DNA of 64,000 nt, from the NCBI RefSeq assembly GCF_002159665.1, contig NZ_NFJC01000006.1, positions 1 to 64,000 on the forward strand, in the 5' to 3' direction. Below are positions 37,935 to 48,008 of the stretch, piece after piece. This stretch comes from Desulfovibrio sp. An276. GTDB lineage: Bacteria; Desulfobacterota; Desulfovibrionia; Desulfovibrionales; Desulfovibrionaceae. Below the pieces are notes generated by a model, which saw only the letters and a list, made by a program, of their open reading frames with translations, ran no database searches and was not told the origin of the DNA. The first letter of the stretch is position 1, and every line of letters starts with the position of its first letter. Position numbers and translations under genes: made by a program.

Positions 37935-38822
37935 TTACCCATTCTGCGCTTCCGCTCCACCGACGATGTCGATGAGCTCACTGGTGATGGAAGCCTGCCT
38001 AGTCTTGTTAAACAGCAAGGTCAGCGAGTTGATAAGATCCGTGCAGTTGCGTGTGGCGTTGTCCATGGCTGCCATACGGGCTGCATGTTCGCTGGCCGAG
38101 GTGTCCAGCATTCCCCTGTACGTCTGAACCTTGAGGTACTGCGGCAGGATGACTCCAAGCAGCTGTTCCTCGGCAGGTTCATAGAGGTATTCGCAATGGG
38201 GCCCCTCGGGGGCCTTTTCGCTCTCTTCCGTCTGAGGCTTTTCGAAAGGCAGAAGCTGGATGGTGCGCGGAGGCTGATGGGCCATGGAGACAAATTCTCC
38301 GTAGACCATGTAGACTTCATCCAGTTCGCCTGTTTCATAGCCGTGAATAACGGTCTGGGCCACACTGCTTGCCAGCGCAAAATCCAGACTGCCCATGCGG
38401 TCGCCGTAGCTGTCGAGCATTTCAACACCCTCCATGCGGCGCAGGGCGTCACGGCCCTTGCGACCCACACAGATTGCCTTGATCTGCTGACCCTGGCTCT
38501 GTTTTTCACGGACAATGCGGGCTGCTGCATCGATGATGGAGGCATTGAAACTGCCGCACAGGCCTCTGTCGGAGGTGATCACAATCAGGGCGCAGGTCTT
38601 GTGCTCCTGATGGACCTCGAACAGGGGATGAGCAGCACCTTCAACCTTGCCTGCCAGCTCGGTGAGGACCGCCTTGTATTTGCTTGCGTAGGGCCGGAAG
38701 CGCTCAATACGGCTTTGTGCGCCGCGCAGTTTCGCGGAGGCCACCATGTTCATGGCCTTCGTGATCTGCTGGGTCTTTCCGACACCCGCAATTTTCATCT
38801 TGACATCTTTCAGAGAAGGCAT
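37935..38822 (-). CDS. atpG: ATP synthase F1 gamma subunit
   Basis: Gamma is the rotor shaft inside the alpha3beta3 ring. The 295-residue protein has the N-terminal coiled coil with KITKAMNMVASAKLR-like QQITKAMNMVASAKLRGAQ, SDRGLCGSFN and the C-terminal ASEHAARMAAMDNATRN with LTLLFNKTRQASITSELIDIVGGAEA. The order alpha-gamma-beta-epsilon is standard. A small insertion near residues 195-215 (Glu/Pro/Lys rich) makes it slightly long. Confidence 0.97.
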   Translation of the reverse strand: MPSLKDVKMKIAGVGKTQQITKAMNMVASAKLRGAQSRIERFRPYASKYKAVLTELAGKVEGAAHPLFEVHQEHKTCALIVITSDRGLCGSFNASIIDAAARIVREKQSQGQQIKAICVGRKGRDALRRMEGVEMLDSYGDRMGSLDFALASSVAQTVIHGYETGELDEVYMVYGEFVSMAHQPPRTIQLLPFEKPQTEESEKAPEGPHCEYLYEPAEEQLLGVILPQYLKVQTYRGMLDTSASEHAARMAAMDNATRNCTDLINSLTLLFNKTRQASITSELIDIVGGAEAQNG

Positions 38823-38835
38823 GGCACCTCCTTAA

Positions 38836-40344
<1,509 letters not shown>

Positions 40345-40347
40345 GTG

Positions 40348-40899
40348 CTAATTACCCCTCTTGAGCGTACTCCTCAGGATCTCCAACTGTGCACGCAGGC
40401 TCGAATCCAGGATTCGATCGCCCACCTTAAGGACGACACCGCCCAGGATGGCAGGATCCACATCAAAGGTGAGTTCCAGTGCTGCACCGGCCTTTGCTTC
40501 GATTTCCCCGCGAACGGCCTTCTGCTTGGCCGGAGTCAGGGGAATGGCGGTCGTTAGCGTACCGCGGATGATGCCCTTGGCCTCGTCAAGAAGCTTGGTG
40601 TAGGCAAGGACAATGCTACGATACCAGGGCAGGCGCTCCTTGTCTGCCAGAAGATAGCAGAAATTGCGCGTGACTGTATCGCATCCTATTTTGTCAAGAA
40701 TGTCGGAAAGGACCTTCTTTTTTTCGGCAACGGTAAAAATGGGGCTCTTGAAGACATTGTCCAGACTGGAGTTTTCGTCGAGCATCTGATTGAGCTGAAC
40801 GAACCATTCGCCGCGTCTGGAAATGGCGTCACCGCCTTCCTGCATGCTCACCTTGAAGACAGCACTGGCATAGCGACGGGCAATACGAGTGTCGTTCAT
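40348..40899 (-). CDS. atpH: ATP synthase F1 delta subunit
   Basis: Delta links F1 to the peripheral stalk. The 183-residue protein starts with ARRYASAVFKVS and ends with VDPAILGGVVLKVGDRILDSSLRAQLEILRSTL, both typical of OSCP/delta. Its ATG overlaps the atpF stop codon in ATGA. Confidence 0.95.
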   Translation of the reverse strand: MNDTRIARRYASAVFKVSMQEGGDAISRRGEWFVQLNQMLDENSSLDNVFKSPIFTVAEKKKVLSDILDKIGCDTVTRNFCYLLADKERLPWYRSIVLAYTKLLDEAKGIIRGTLTTAIPLTPAKQKAVRGEIEAKAGAALELTFDVDPAILGGVVLKVGDRILDSSLRAQLEILRSTLKRGN

Positions 40900-41471
40900 T
40901 GCAGCACCACCTTTTTCAGCGAGTTTTCAATGAGCTTTTCATGCTTGCTCTTGTTCAGGGACTTCTCAAGGTGCTCGCGCGTGGCATCAATGAGCTCGTC
41001 GGCAATGGTGGCACGCATCTGCTGCAGCATGCTCTGGCCTTCACTTTCGGCAGTGACGTGGGCCATGGCAACAATCTGCTGCGCCTGCACCTTAGCCTTG
41101 GCAATGATGTCTTCCTTGAGGGCTTCAGCCTGAGCCTTGCTTTCTGCCAGAATGGCCTCGCGCTCTTCTTCGAGATTCGCTATGCGTTTCTCGATTTCGG
41201 CAAGGCGCTGCTGGGCCTGCTCGCGCCGCGCAGTCAGATCGTCAATGCCGTCCTTTATCCCCTGCTTGCGTCCGCGGAAGTAGTTGACGCACAGCTTGCC
41301 GATAAAGTGCCACAGAATGGCAACAAAGACGATGATGTTGACCACGCGCCAGGCAAAGTCTCCCCAGGGGAGATCATGCCCTTCTGCGGCCATGGCAGGG
41401 TCGGCAGCAAGGAGACTCAAGGCAAGGCCCCCTGCGGCCAGCATGGCTGTACACACTAGTTTCTTCCTCAA
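40896..41471 (-). CDS. atpF: ATP synthase Fo b subunit with signal-peptide-like N terminus
   Basis: The b subunit forms one half of the peripheral stalk. I place the start at a TTG (41471) because AGGAGG lies nine bases upstream. The resulting 191-residue protein begins MRKKLVCTAMLAAGG...AMAAEG, a signal-peptide-like segment. A membrane helix (NIIVFVAILWHFIGKLCV) and a long charged coiled coil follow. An ATG at 41507 in the same frame is the alternative, but it overlaps the end of the b' gene and has no ribosome binding site. Signal-like N termini on b subunits occur in related sulfate reducers, to my knowledge. Confidence 0.9.
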   Translation of the reverse strand: MRKKLVCTAMLAAGGLALSLLAADPAMAAEGHDLPWGDFAWRVVNIIVFVAILWHFIGKLCVNYFRGRKQGIKDGIDDLTARREQAQQRLAEIEKRIANLEEEREAILAESKAQAEALKEDIIAKAKVQAQQIVAMAHVTAESEGQSMLQQMRATIADELIDATREHLEKSLNKSKHEKLIENSLKKVVLQ

Positions 41472-41514
41472 TGCATCCCACCTCCTGTTATGGTCAGACT
41501 CGCTCATGGCCCGC

Positions 41515-41934
41515 TTAACCATTGAGAATGCGAGCGGCGAGCTGCTGAGAGAAGCCCTCGATTTTGCCACGCAGTTCCTTGAGAGAACTTTCCGCCTCGG
41601 CATTGAGCTGGGCGCGGGCTGCACCAAGGATGCCCTGAGCTTGCTGCTGCGCTTCGTCAAGAACAGCCTGCTGTTCCTTCAGACCGGCATTGCGGCCGTC
41701 CTCGCGGTTGACAGCAGCATCCTGACGTGCCTTTACCAGCTGGGCCTCGTAGTCATCCAGGCTGCTCTGGGCCTTGGCTTCAAAGCCCTCGGCCTCGCTC
41801 CCCAGCTCTGCCATCATGGCCTTTCTTTCGCGCATGATTTTGCGAAGGGGTTTGATGAGCAGATAGTTGAGAACGACTATGGAGACCAAGAAGTTCACCA
41901 GCTGAAAAAGCAGTGTTATGTTGAGATCCAGCAC
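41515..41934 (-). CDS. atpF': ATP synthase Fo b' subunit
   Basis: A second, shorter b-type subunit (139 residues) with an N-terminal membrane helix (ITLLFQLVNFLVSIVVLNYLLIKPL) and a coiled coil. It pairs with b as a heterodimer, as in photosynthetic bacteria and Desulfovibrio. The start is GTG preceded by GGAGG. It is first gene of this operon. Subunits a and c must be encoded elsewhere. Confidence 0.93.
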   Translation of the reverse strand: MLDLNITLLFQLVNFLVSIVVLNYLLIKPLRKIMRERKAMMAELGSEAEGFEAKAQSSLDDYEAQLVKARQDAAVNREDGRNAGLKEQQAVLDEAQQQAQGILGAARAQLNAEAESSLKELRGKIEGFSQQLAARILNG

Positions 41935-42203
41935 GTTCCATCCTCCATCTGGAAAAGATTGGCGGGCATTACGATGAACTGCCTTCCACTTGCGTGTACG
42001 GCTTCATGGGTGACCCCACTTTGCGGCATTCCGCAGAACGGAAGGCCGCGGGCATGTCCACAATGCCCCTATCAAGTCAGGACCATTAGTCCTTTCCTGA
42101 ATGCTTATACGATACCCCCTGGTCAAAAGATGGGGAGGGGTGTCAGGTCGCCCGCACTCCCATGCCAGAGCATAGGGTTGCACGCGGCATAAGTTAATTT
42201 GCA

Positions 42204-42232
42204 CTTATACTAGACGCATCTTGTTGTGTCAA
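42204..42232 (-). promoter_or_regulatory. sigma70-type promoter of the ATP synthase operon
   Basis: On the minus strand a perfect TTGACA, a 17-base spacer and TATAAG. The implied start near 42197 gives a leader of about 260 bases before the b' gene. Confidence 0.8.
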
Positions 42233-42624
42233 CGAGTTAATGAGACATGCTGCGGTTGTGAGCGTTTTTTTTAAACTTTCTTCCCCGACTTAAGCAAAGG
42301 ATCTCAGAATTTCTTTTGTAACTTATTGGCAACACGTATCATTATGGTTATTGAACTGGGCTTGTGGCGCTTCGTTACCCTGTCTGCCCGGGGGAGCGCC
42401 CCAAATTGCCTCTTTTCTTTATATTTTAGGTAAATCAATAAAAGTACATAAGGGACTTTGGCAATATGCGTACTAATGATGGCGTTTAATCACATATTTA
42501 AATATGAAATGCATTGAGAACTTTTTTAAGTTGCAATTGCCACCCGCTTTCCTTCTGTCTGGCGCGTATTACTCTTTTTGTCGAATAGGCGCGCATGCGA
42601 TCTGCAACTTCTCGTTTATACAGG

Positions 42625-42658
42625 AAAAGCCCGCTTGAGTCCGATCGGGTCAGCGGGC
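42625..42658 (-). terminator. terminator of the aroK-side operon
   Basis: GCCCGCT/AGCGGGC arms with a 16-base loop region, followed on the minus strand by TTTTCC, about 90 bases after the aroK stop. Confidence 0.7.
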
Positions 42659-42745
42659 CTTCCTCGTGAAACCTGGAACAAAAAGGTGTTCTATTTGTCT
42701 TTTTCGTGCCTGCAGTAGTGATATTTTTCACGGACTGTCAGGCGG

Positions 42746-43291
42746 CTACACCTGCTCCCTGTCAGGCAGGATGTGCAGTATGGCGCAGCAGATGTCCTCT
42801 GGGCTCTGGTCTGCGGGAACAATACTGTGGCAGGCTTCCTGGTAGAGGCTTTCGCGTGCGGCAAGGACCTCTTCCAGTTCCTCGATGAGCCCTCGTCCTG
42901 TCAGCGAGGGGCGTTGAGCTGCGTTGGGGCTTTTGGCAAGCCTTTCGGCCAGGATGGCGACAGGCGCTTTGAGATAGATACAAAAGCCCTCCTTCTGCAG
43001 GAGCTTCCTGTTGGCTTCTCCAAGGACTATGCCGCCGCCGGTGGAGACGACGTGCGGGCACTGGACATCGGCCTTTTCAAGCACGAGACAAAGGGCCTTG
43101 TGTTCCTCCTCGCGAAATCGCTCCCAGCCCTCGCTGGCGACAAAGTCGGCGATGCTTCTTCCAAGCAGATCCTGGAGCACAAGGTCCGTGTCCCAGAACC
43201 TGGCTCCCAGTTTCGTGGCAAGCATAAGTCCTATGGTTGTCTTGCCGCATCCCCTCGGGCCAACGAGAAAGATACGTTGCGTCCTTTGCAT
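42746..43291 (-). CDS. aroK: shikimate kinase
   Basis: The 181-residue P-loop kinase phosphorylates shikimate in aromatic amino acid synthesis. Visible are Walker A GPRGCGKTT (residues about 11-19), the substrate Asp in FWDTDLVLQDLLGRSIADF, STGGGIVL (shikimate binding) and the lid RPSLTGRG. The gene is preceded on the same strand by the peptidase at 43302 with a 10-base gap, so it closes an operon. AroL would be an equally acceptable name. Confidence 0.93.
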   Translation of the reverse strand: MQRTQRIFLVGPRGCGKTTIGLMLATKLGARFWDTDLVLQDLLGRSIADFVASEGWERFREEEHKALCLVLEKADVQCPHVVSTGGGIVLGEANRKLLQKEGFCIYLKAPVAILAERLAKSPNAAQRPSLTGRGLIEELEEVLAARESLYQEACHSIVPADQSPEDICCAILHILPDREQV

Positions 43292-43301
43292 GCTGTGCCC
43301 C

Positions 43302-44360
43302 CTACAAAACCGTGATACCGTTTTCTTCCACCAGCACTGTGACTTCCAGGCGTATGCCGAGCTTGTCAGTATAGTAGAGGCCCGGCTCCACAGTCACAGT
43401 CATGCCTGGCTCAAGAACAGCCTTCGAGCCCGTGTTGAAGGAGGGCTGCTCGTGGGTGTCCAGACCAACTCCGTGTCCAAGACCATGGGTAAAGTGGTCC
43501 GCTACCCCGGCATCCTCGAAAATGTGCTGGGCCTTCCAGGCGAGCTTCGAGAGGGGCACTCCGGGTTCCATGCTCTTTATGACCTCTTCCTGCACCCTTG
43601 CGACAATGTCCCTTGTGAGCAAGAAGAAATCGCTCTCCTTCTCGCCAAACCAGAAGGATCTGGTCTGATCCGAGCAGTAGCTGTCCACCCTGCAGCCAAC
43701 GTCGAGCAAAATACCCGTATTCTCCTGCAGAGGCCTTTCGGAAGGAATGGCGTGGGGCAGGGCAGCGTTGCCCCCAAAGGCCACGATACTCGGGAAAGCC
43801 AGCTCGCTTGCGCCGTTTTCGCGGAAGTAGTGCTCTATTTTCCAGGCAAGCTCCCTTTCGGTCATGCCCTCCTTCAGTATGGTCGGCACCCATTTCAGCA
43901 TTGCGTGGTTCAGGGCAAAGGATTTCTTCAGTGCGGCAATTTCGTCTGCGTCCTTGTGCAGACGCAGGCGTTCCACAAGGCCATTGCAGGGCTCGAGCCT
44001 GCGTCTGGCCTGCATGAGGCCTGCCCGACGGGCGCTGACGGAATCAGATTCAAAGCCAATGCGCACTCCGCACATGGAGAGTACCAGGTTCAGGGTATGG
44101 ATGTAGTTTCTCCTGTAGATGTAGATTTCGTCCTCGGAGAAGAATTGCCTGGCAGCGTCCTCGTAGCGCCCGTCGGTGATGAGGTAATCTCTGCCGGATC
44201 TCGTGACCACAAGGGTCCCCGAGCTTTCGTTGAACTGCACGTCGTGCAGTTCGAAGCCAGAGAGATAGTAGCGGTTGCTCGGATAGGTCACTACAAGTGC
44301 ATCCAGCGCACGCTCTGCGAGAAGTTTGCGCAGGCGTTCGCGTCTTTCGCGGAATGACAT
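43302..44360 (-). CDS. M24B aminopeptidase, Xaa-Pro type
   Basis: The 352-residue protein has a creatinase-like N-terminal domain and a pita-bread metallopeptidase domain. Ligands are in LLDVGCRVDSYCSDQTRSF (two Asp), THGLGHGVGLDTHEQP (His), EPGMTVTVEPGLYY (Glu) and GIRLEVTVLVEENG (Glu). It removes N-terminal residues next to proline. The start at 44360 is chosen because GAGGA lies eight bases upstream. An ATG six codons earlier has none. It is cotranscribed with aroK and probably with the Nudix gene upstream. Confidence 0.92.
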   Translation of the reverse strand: MSFRERRERLRKLLAERALDALVVTYPSNRYYLSGFELHDVQFNESSGTLVVTRSGRDYLITDGRYEDAARQFFSEDEIYIYRRNYIHTLNLVLSMCGVRIGFESDSVSARRAGLMQARRRLEPCNGLVERLRLHKDADEIAALKKSFALNHAMLKWVPTILKEGMTERELAWKIEHYFRENGASELAFPSIVAFGGNAALPHAIPSERPLQENTGILLDVGCRVDSYCSDQTRSFWFGEKESDFFLLTRDIVARVQEEVIKSMEPGVPLSKLAWKAQHIFEDAGVADHFTHGLGHGVGLDTHEQPSFNTGSKAVLEPGMTVTVEPGLYYTDKLGIRLEVTVLVEENGITVL

Positions 44361-44374
44361 ATGCTTTGTCCTCA

Positions 44375-44845
44375 TCAACGAAGATTGTTTCCGGCATGTA
44401 TCCCCACGCCTTGTGGGGACAGTTCCTGTACCCTCTCACCTGCTTGATCCTGACAAGGCAGGGAGAGATTGGCGAGAAGCTCCCTGTTTGCGGCCAGAAA
44501 GGGGAGCTCCCTTGCCCTGTCGTAGCGTGTCCACATAAAGTGCTGCCCCTCAAGCCCGCGGGGAGAGCCAGCAAAGTCTGTCACGTGGAAAAAATACAGC
44601 AAGACTGCCAGATCTTCCTTTGGATAGACGTGGCGCAGCGTCCTGTAGAGGCTGCAGTGCCTGACCTCAAGGCCAAGCTCTTCCTGCAATTCGCGGCAAA
44701 GGGCCATTTGGGGTGTTTCCCCTGCTTCCAGCTTGCCTCCGGGGAATTCATACCAGCCTCCCTGCTCCTTGTCTGCAGGACGCAGACAGCAGAGAATGTC
44801 CATGTCTTTCCAGACAATGCCGCAGGAAACGGCGATTTCACGCAT
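44375..44845 (-). CDS. Nudix hydrolase, MutT-like
   Basis: The 156-residue protein has a canonical Nudix box (GGKLEAGETPQMALCRELQEELGLEV, about residues 37-62), with RELQEELG intact, and resembles MutT-type 8-oxo-dGTP diphosphatases and CTP-pyrophosphohydrolases. The last 25 residues are unlike the family. It lies 18 bases downstream of the ABC-F gene and 14 bases before the peptidase, all on one strand. Confidence 0.88.
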   Translation of the reverse strand: MREIAVSCGIVWKDMDILCCLRPADKEQGGWYEFPGGKLEAGETPQMALCRELQEELGLEVRHCSLYRTLRHVYPKEDLAVLLYFFHVTDFAGSPRGLEGQHFMWTRYDRARELPFLAANRELLANLSLPCQDQAGERVQELSPQGVGIHAGNNLR

Positions 44846-44863
44846 GCTTTCTCCTCCCGAAGC

Positions 44864-46858
44864 TCAGGCAGTTTCGCCCTTTCCTGCTTCTTCCTCGATG
44901 GTTCGGATCTGACCCTCGAGCTCCTCGAGATCAAGGAAGAGTTTTTCGCAAAGCAGCTTTAGCTCGTTGTAGCGGGCTAGAAGCGTAGTCGAAAGATTTT
45001 TGTCCGCGTAGGTCTCGGGATCGGCAAGCTTGTGCTCGGTTTCCTGCTCTTCCTCCATTGCCCTGTTCAGTTCTTCCTCCAGTTTGGCGTATTTTTCCTT
45101 CAGGGGCTTGAGTTTCTTGTGCAGGGCATTGCGGGCCTCTGCCTGTTCCCTGCGCAGGCGCTTTTGCTCTTCCCTGCTCAAGGATTTCGGCTGTGCCTGG
45201 GATTTGGCTGCCTGCTGCGGCTGGACAGGTTTTGGTGCGCCCGAAGCTTCCTTTGCGGGCAGGCTGTGGCGCGCCTCGTCGTAGGCTGCAAAGGAGGCGT
45301 AGTCGTGTATGCCCTCCCTATCCAGAGCCCAGATTTCGCAATTGGTCTCGCCAAGCAGCCAGCGGTCGTGGGCCACCATGATCAGCGTGCCTTCGAATCG
45401 TTTGAGCGCATTGGCCAGTGCCTCGCGGCTTTCCAGATCCAGGTGGTTGGTCGGCTCGTCCAACAAGAGCACATTGCAGCGTTTCAAAAAGAGCGAGGCC
45501 AGGACTAGTCGGCATTTCTCGCCACCAGACAGATTCGAGACCTGTCTGTCAAAAAAGTTCTGACCCAGCAGGAAGAGGCCTAGCACGCTCATGAGCTCTT
45601 CTTCCGTTGTATGTGGATCACTCATGCTGCGTATGCAGGCAAGCACTGTCATATCCTCGCGCAAAAGCTCCATCTGATGCTGGGCGTAGTAGCCAACCCT
45701 TGCGGAAGTGCTTCTTTGCACAACGCCATGGGTAGGGGCAAGGCGTTCAGCCATGAGCTTGATAAGCGTGGACTTGCCACAGCCGTTGTGGCCCACAAAG
45801 GCCACCCTCTGGCCATTATAGATACTGAAGTTGAGCCTGGGCCACATGAATTTGCCGTCCGGAAAGTGGAATTCCAGGTCGACTGCGTGGTAGATGAGCT
45901 TTTCAGCGTGCGGGGCTTCCGGCCAGCTGAACCTGAGTTCCTTGCGCTTTGGTTCCGGGCGCAGTCCGTCAAGCTCCTTTTCCAGCTTCTTGGCCTGCTT
46001 GAGTCTTGAGCCTGCCTGTCTTGCCTTGGTTGCCTTGTAGCGGAAGCGATCCACAAAGGCCATCTTTCTCTGCAGATCTTCCTGCACGGCCTTGCGTTCC
46101 CGCTCGCGCTGCAGTTCGTATTCTTCCTGCAGATGCAGAAACTGGGTATAGGTTGCCTTGCGGAAGACCGGTTTCTGGCCTCCGAGATAGAGTATGTGCG
46201 TGCTCATGTGGTCCATGAACACCCTGTCGTGGGCAACGAAAACCAGGACACCCTGAAAGCTCTTGAGAAAATCCTCAAGCCACTCCACTGCGTCTATGTC
46301 CAGGTGGTTGGTGGGCTCGTCCAAAAGCAGGACGTCTGCGCCAGCAGTGAGCACCCTGGCCAGTTTGGCCCGCTCGCGCCAGCCGCCAGAAAGCTCTCCC
46401 AGGGTACGCGTCCACTTTCTTTCGGAAAAGCCCAAGCCCGAGAGCACGGTCTTGGCTCTCTGTTCCGGGTTGTAGCCTACGCTTGCCTCAAGCTCGGCCT
46501 GCTTGTGCATGAGTTCTTTGATGCGGGCCTCGTCTCCCTTTGCCTGCGCCTCTTCCCAGTCCAGCCAGAATTCGTTCCAGTCGTGGACCACATCCAGAAC
46601 ATAGGTGATAAGTGGCGTTTCCAGGGCCTTTGCGTCCAGCTCCTGTTCCACATAGCCCAAGCGCACGCCGGAAGGGATCAGAACCCTGCCCGCATCCGGC
46701 ACTTCAAGGCCTGCAACAAGACGCAACAGCGTTGACTTGCCCATGCCGTTGGGGCCGCATACGCACAAATGCATGCCGGATTCAATGTCCAAGGAGAAGT
46801 TGGTAAAAATGTCCCTGCCGCCAAAGGCCTTGGAGATTTCGTGCAATGTGATTTTCAT
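44864..46858 (-). CDS. ABC-F family ATPase (YheS/Uup-like)
   Basis: ABC-F proteins lack membrane segments and act on ribosomes in translation or antibiotic protection. The 664-residue protein has two ATPase domains (Walker A GPNGMGKST and GHNGCGKST, signatures LSGGW and LSGGEK, Walker B LLLDEPTNHLD in both). It also has the inter-domain linker rich in Arg/Lys (about 235-305) and a C-terminal coiled coil (about 555-650) as in YheS and Uup. It heads a leftward unit with the Nudix, peptidase and aroK genes. Confidence 0.93.
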   Translation of the reverse strand: MKITLHEISKAFGGRDIFTNFSLDIESGMHLCVCGPNGMGKSTLLRLVAGLEVPDAGRVLIPSGVRLGYVEQELDAKALETPLITYVLDVVHDWNEFWLDWEEAQAKGDEARIKELMHKQAELEASVGYNPEQRAKTVLSGLGFSERKWTRTLGELSGGWRERAKLARVLTAGADVLLLDEPTNHLDIDAVEWLEDFLKSFQGVLVFVAHDRVFMDHMSTHILYLGGQKPVFRKATYTQFLHLQEEYELQRERERKAVQEDLQRKMAFVDRFRYKATKARQAGSRLKQAKKLEKELDGLRPEPKRKELRFSWPEAPHAEKLIYHAVDLEFHFPDGKFMWPRLNFSIYNGQRVAFVGHNGCGKSTLIKLMAERLAPTHGVVQRSTSARVGYYAQHQMELLREDMTVLACIRSMSDPHTTEEELMSVLGLFLLGQNFFDRQVSNLSGGEKCRLVLASLFLKRCNVLLLDEPTNHLDLESREALANALKRFEGTLIMVAHDRWLLGETNCEIWALDREGIHDYASFAAYDEARHSLPAKEASGAPKPVQPQQAAKSQAQPKSLSREEQKRLRREQAEARNALHKKLKPLKEKYAKLEEELNRAMEEEQETEHKLADPETYADKNLSTTLLARYNELKLLCEKLFLDLEELEGQIRTIEEEAGKGETA

Positions 46859-46928
46859 GTGTTTTTGTTCTGTCCCGGATGGGAATCCGTTGTCTTGGAA
46901 AAAGCGATTTTTGCGGGGAAATTCGAAA

Positions 46929-46957
46929 CAGCAAGGCCCTCTTCAAGGGCCTTGCTG
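46929..46957 (-). terminator. hairpin after the reductase gene
   Basis: CAGCAAGGCCCT and AGGGCCTTGCTG form a perfect 12-bp stem with a CTTCA loop. On the minus strand TTTCG follows. It is 31 bases beyond the stop at 46989. Confidence 0.75.
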
Positions 46958-46988
46958 CTAATAGTACCAGGCTGTGCTGGAACAAGTA

Positions 46989-48008
46989 CTATAAAAGATT
47001 GAAAGACTTGTAGCCGGCAATAGTTTCGGCCATGCCGCTTTCAAGGTTTTGGGTAGGCCTGAACCCAAGTTCTTCAACAATACGTCTGTTGGAGGCGACC
47101 CAGCCGCACTGGCTGGCCTCGCGATACTTGTCCAAATTCCAGTTCGGCGCCCTGTTGTTGGTGGCAAGGATGATGCGCACCAGTTGCGCGAAACCGGTGG
47201 AGGCTAGGGCCGTCATGCCCATGAGCCACAAGGGCAAATGGAAGATATGGGCCCTGCACTCCAGGGCTTTTGCCGCAGCTGCATAGAATTCGGCCATGCT
47301 CCATACGTCGCCGTCGCTCAAATGGTAGATGCCGTGGGCCTCGTCCATACAGGCCAGGAAAATGGCCTGAGCCATGTCGTCTACGTGCAGGATGGAAACG
47401 GGAAAGCGTCTGCCAACGCCGGGCACTGCGCCTACACCCTTTGCAAGGCCCCTGTACACGGGCAGAAGCCCCAGATCGCCCGAACCATAGATAATGGGGG
47501 GACGCAGGATCACGAGGCGGTCCTGGGCTGCGCCGCGAAAGATGTTTTCCGTGAGCACCTTGGACCAGCCGTAGGCGGAAACAGGCTCGCAGGGCTGGTT
47601 TTCGCTTCGTCCCTCATTTTGATCACATGGGCCTGCCGCTGCAAGCGAGGAAACAAGGATGACGCGTTTCGGGCCCCTGTCGCCTGCAGCGCGCAGCATG
47701 GACGCCAGATTCTGGGCTGCGCCGCAGTTTGCCTTGAGGTAATCCTGCCAACCCAGGCCAAAGAGCAGGGCTGCCATGTGGATAAAGATGTCGCATTCAC
47801 AAAGGGCAGGGAGGAAATCCTGGCTCTTGCACAGGTCCGTGCGCAGGACACGGACCGAGGAGGGATAGTTTTCCGTATGCGAGGATTTTCTGCACAGCAG
47901 TGTAACCTTCGCCCCAGCGCGCAGCAGCATGGGCACAACCCGGCTTCCCACAAAGCCGGTACCGCCTGTGACAAGAATGCGCTTGTCGCGCACAATATCG
48001 TAATTCAC
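46989..48008 (-). CDS. NAD-dependent epimerase/dehydratase-family reductase
   Basis: The 339-residue extended short-chain dehydrogenase has the NAD motif TGGTGFVGS (residues 14-22), VSSLAAAGP and the catalytic SAYGWSK (Tyr-x3-Lys). It overlaps the upstream acyltransferase gene by four bases (ATGA). The pairing with a YghO-like GNAT protein recalls bacterial ceramide genes, where an epimerase-like reductase (CerR) and a GNAT-type ceramide synthase cooperate. That role is inference. A sugar or hopanoid-related reductase cannot be excluded. Confidence 0.8.
   Translation of the reverse strand: MNYDIVRDKRILVTGGTGFVGSRVVPMLLRAGAKVTLLCRKSSHTENYPSSVRVLRTDLCKSQDFLPALCECDIFIHMAALLFGLGWQDYLKANCGAAQNLASMLRAAGDRGPKRVILVSSLAAAGPCDQNEGRSENQPCEPVSAYGWSKVLTENIFRGAAQDRLVILRPPIIYGSGDLGLLPVYRGLAKGVGAVPGVGRRFPVSILHVDDMAQAIFLACMDEAHGIYHLSDGDVWSMAEFYAAAAKALECRAHIFHLPLWLMGMTALASTGFAQLVRIILATNNRAPNWNLDKYREASQCGWVASNRRIVEELGFRPTQNLESGMAETIAGYKSFNLL

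Larger units (their letters stand above)
41935..42745. other. atp operon leader, promoter and AT-rich spacer up to aroK
   Basis: No gene is supported in these 811 bases. From the atp side it contains a leader of about 260 bases with a short hairpin TGCGG-CATT-CCGCA (42022-42035), then the atp promoter (42204-42232). An AT-rich spacer with palindromes CATATTTAAATATG (42493-42506) and AACTTTTTTAAGTT (42519-42532) follows, then the aroK terminator (42625-42658). Confidence 0.65.

Noticed and set aside
42498-42731. A 77-codon minus-strand frame downstream of aroK
   Set aside because: It runs through the aroK terminator and has no ribosome binding site or recognisable product.
43302-44360. Assignment of the M24 protein as methionine aminopeptidase
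   Set aside because: The creatinase-like N-terminal domain and length indicate the Xaa-Pro peptidase branch instead.
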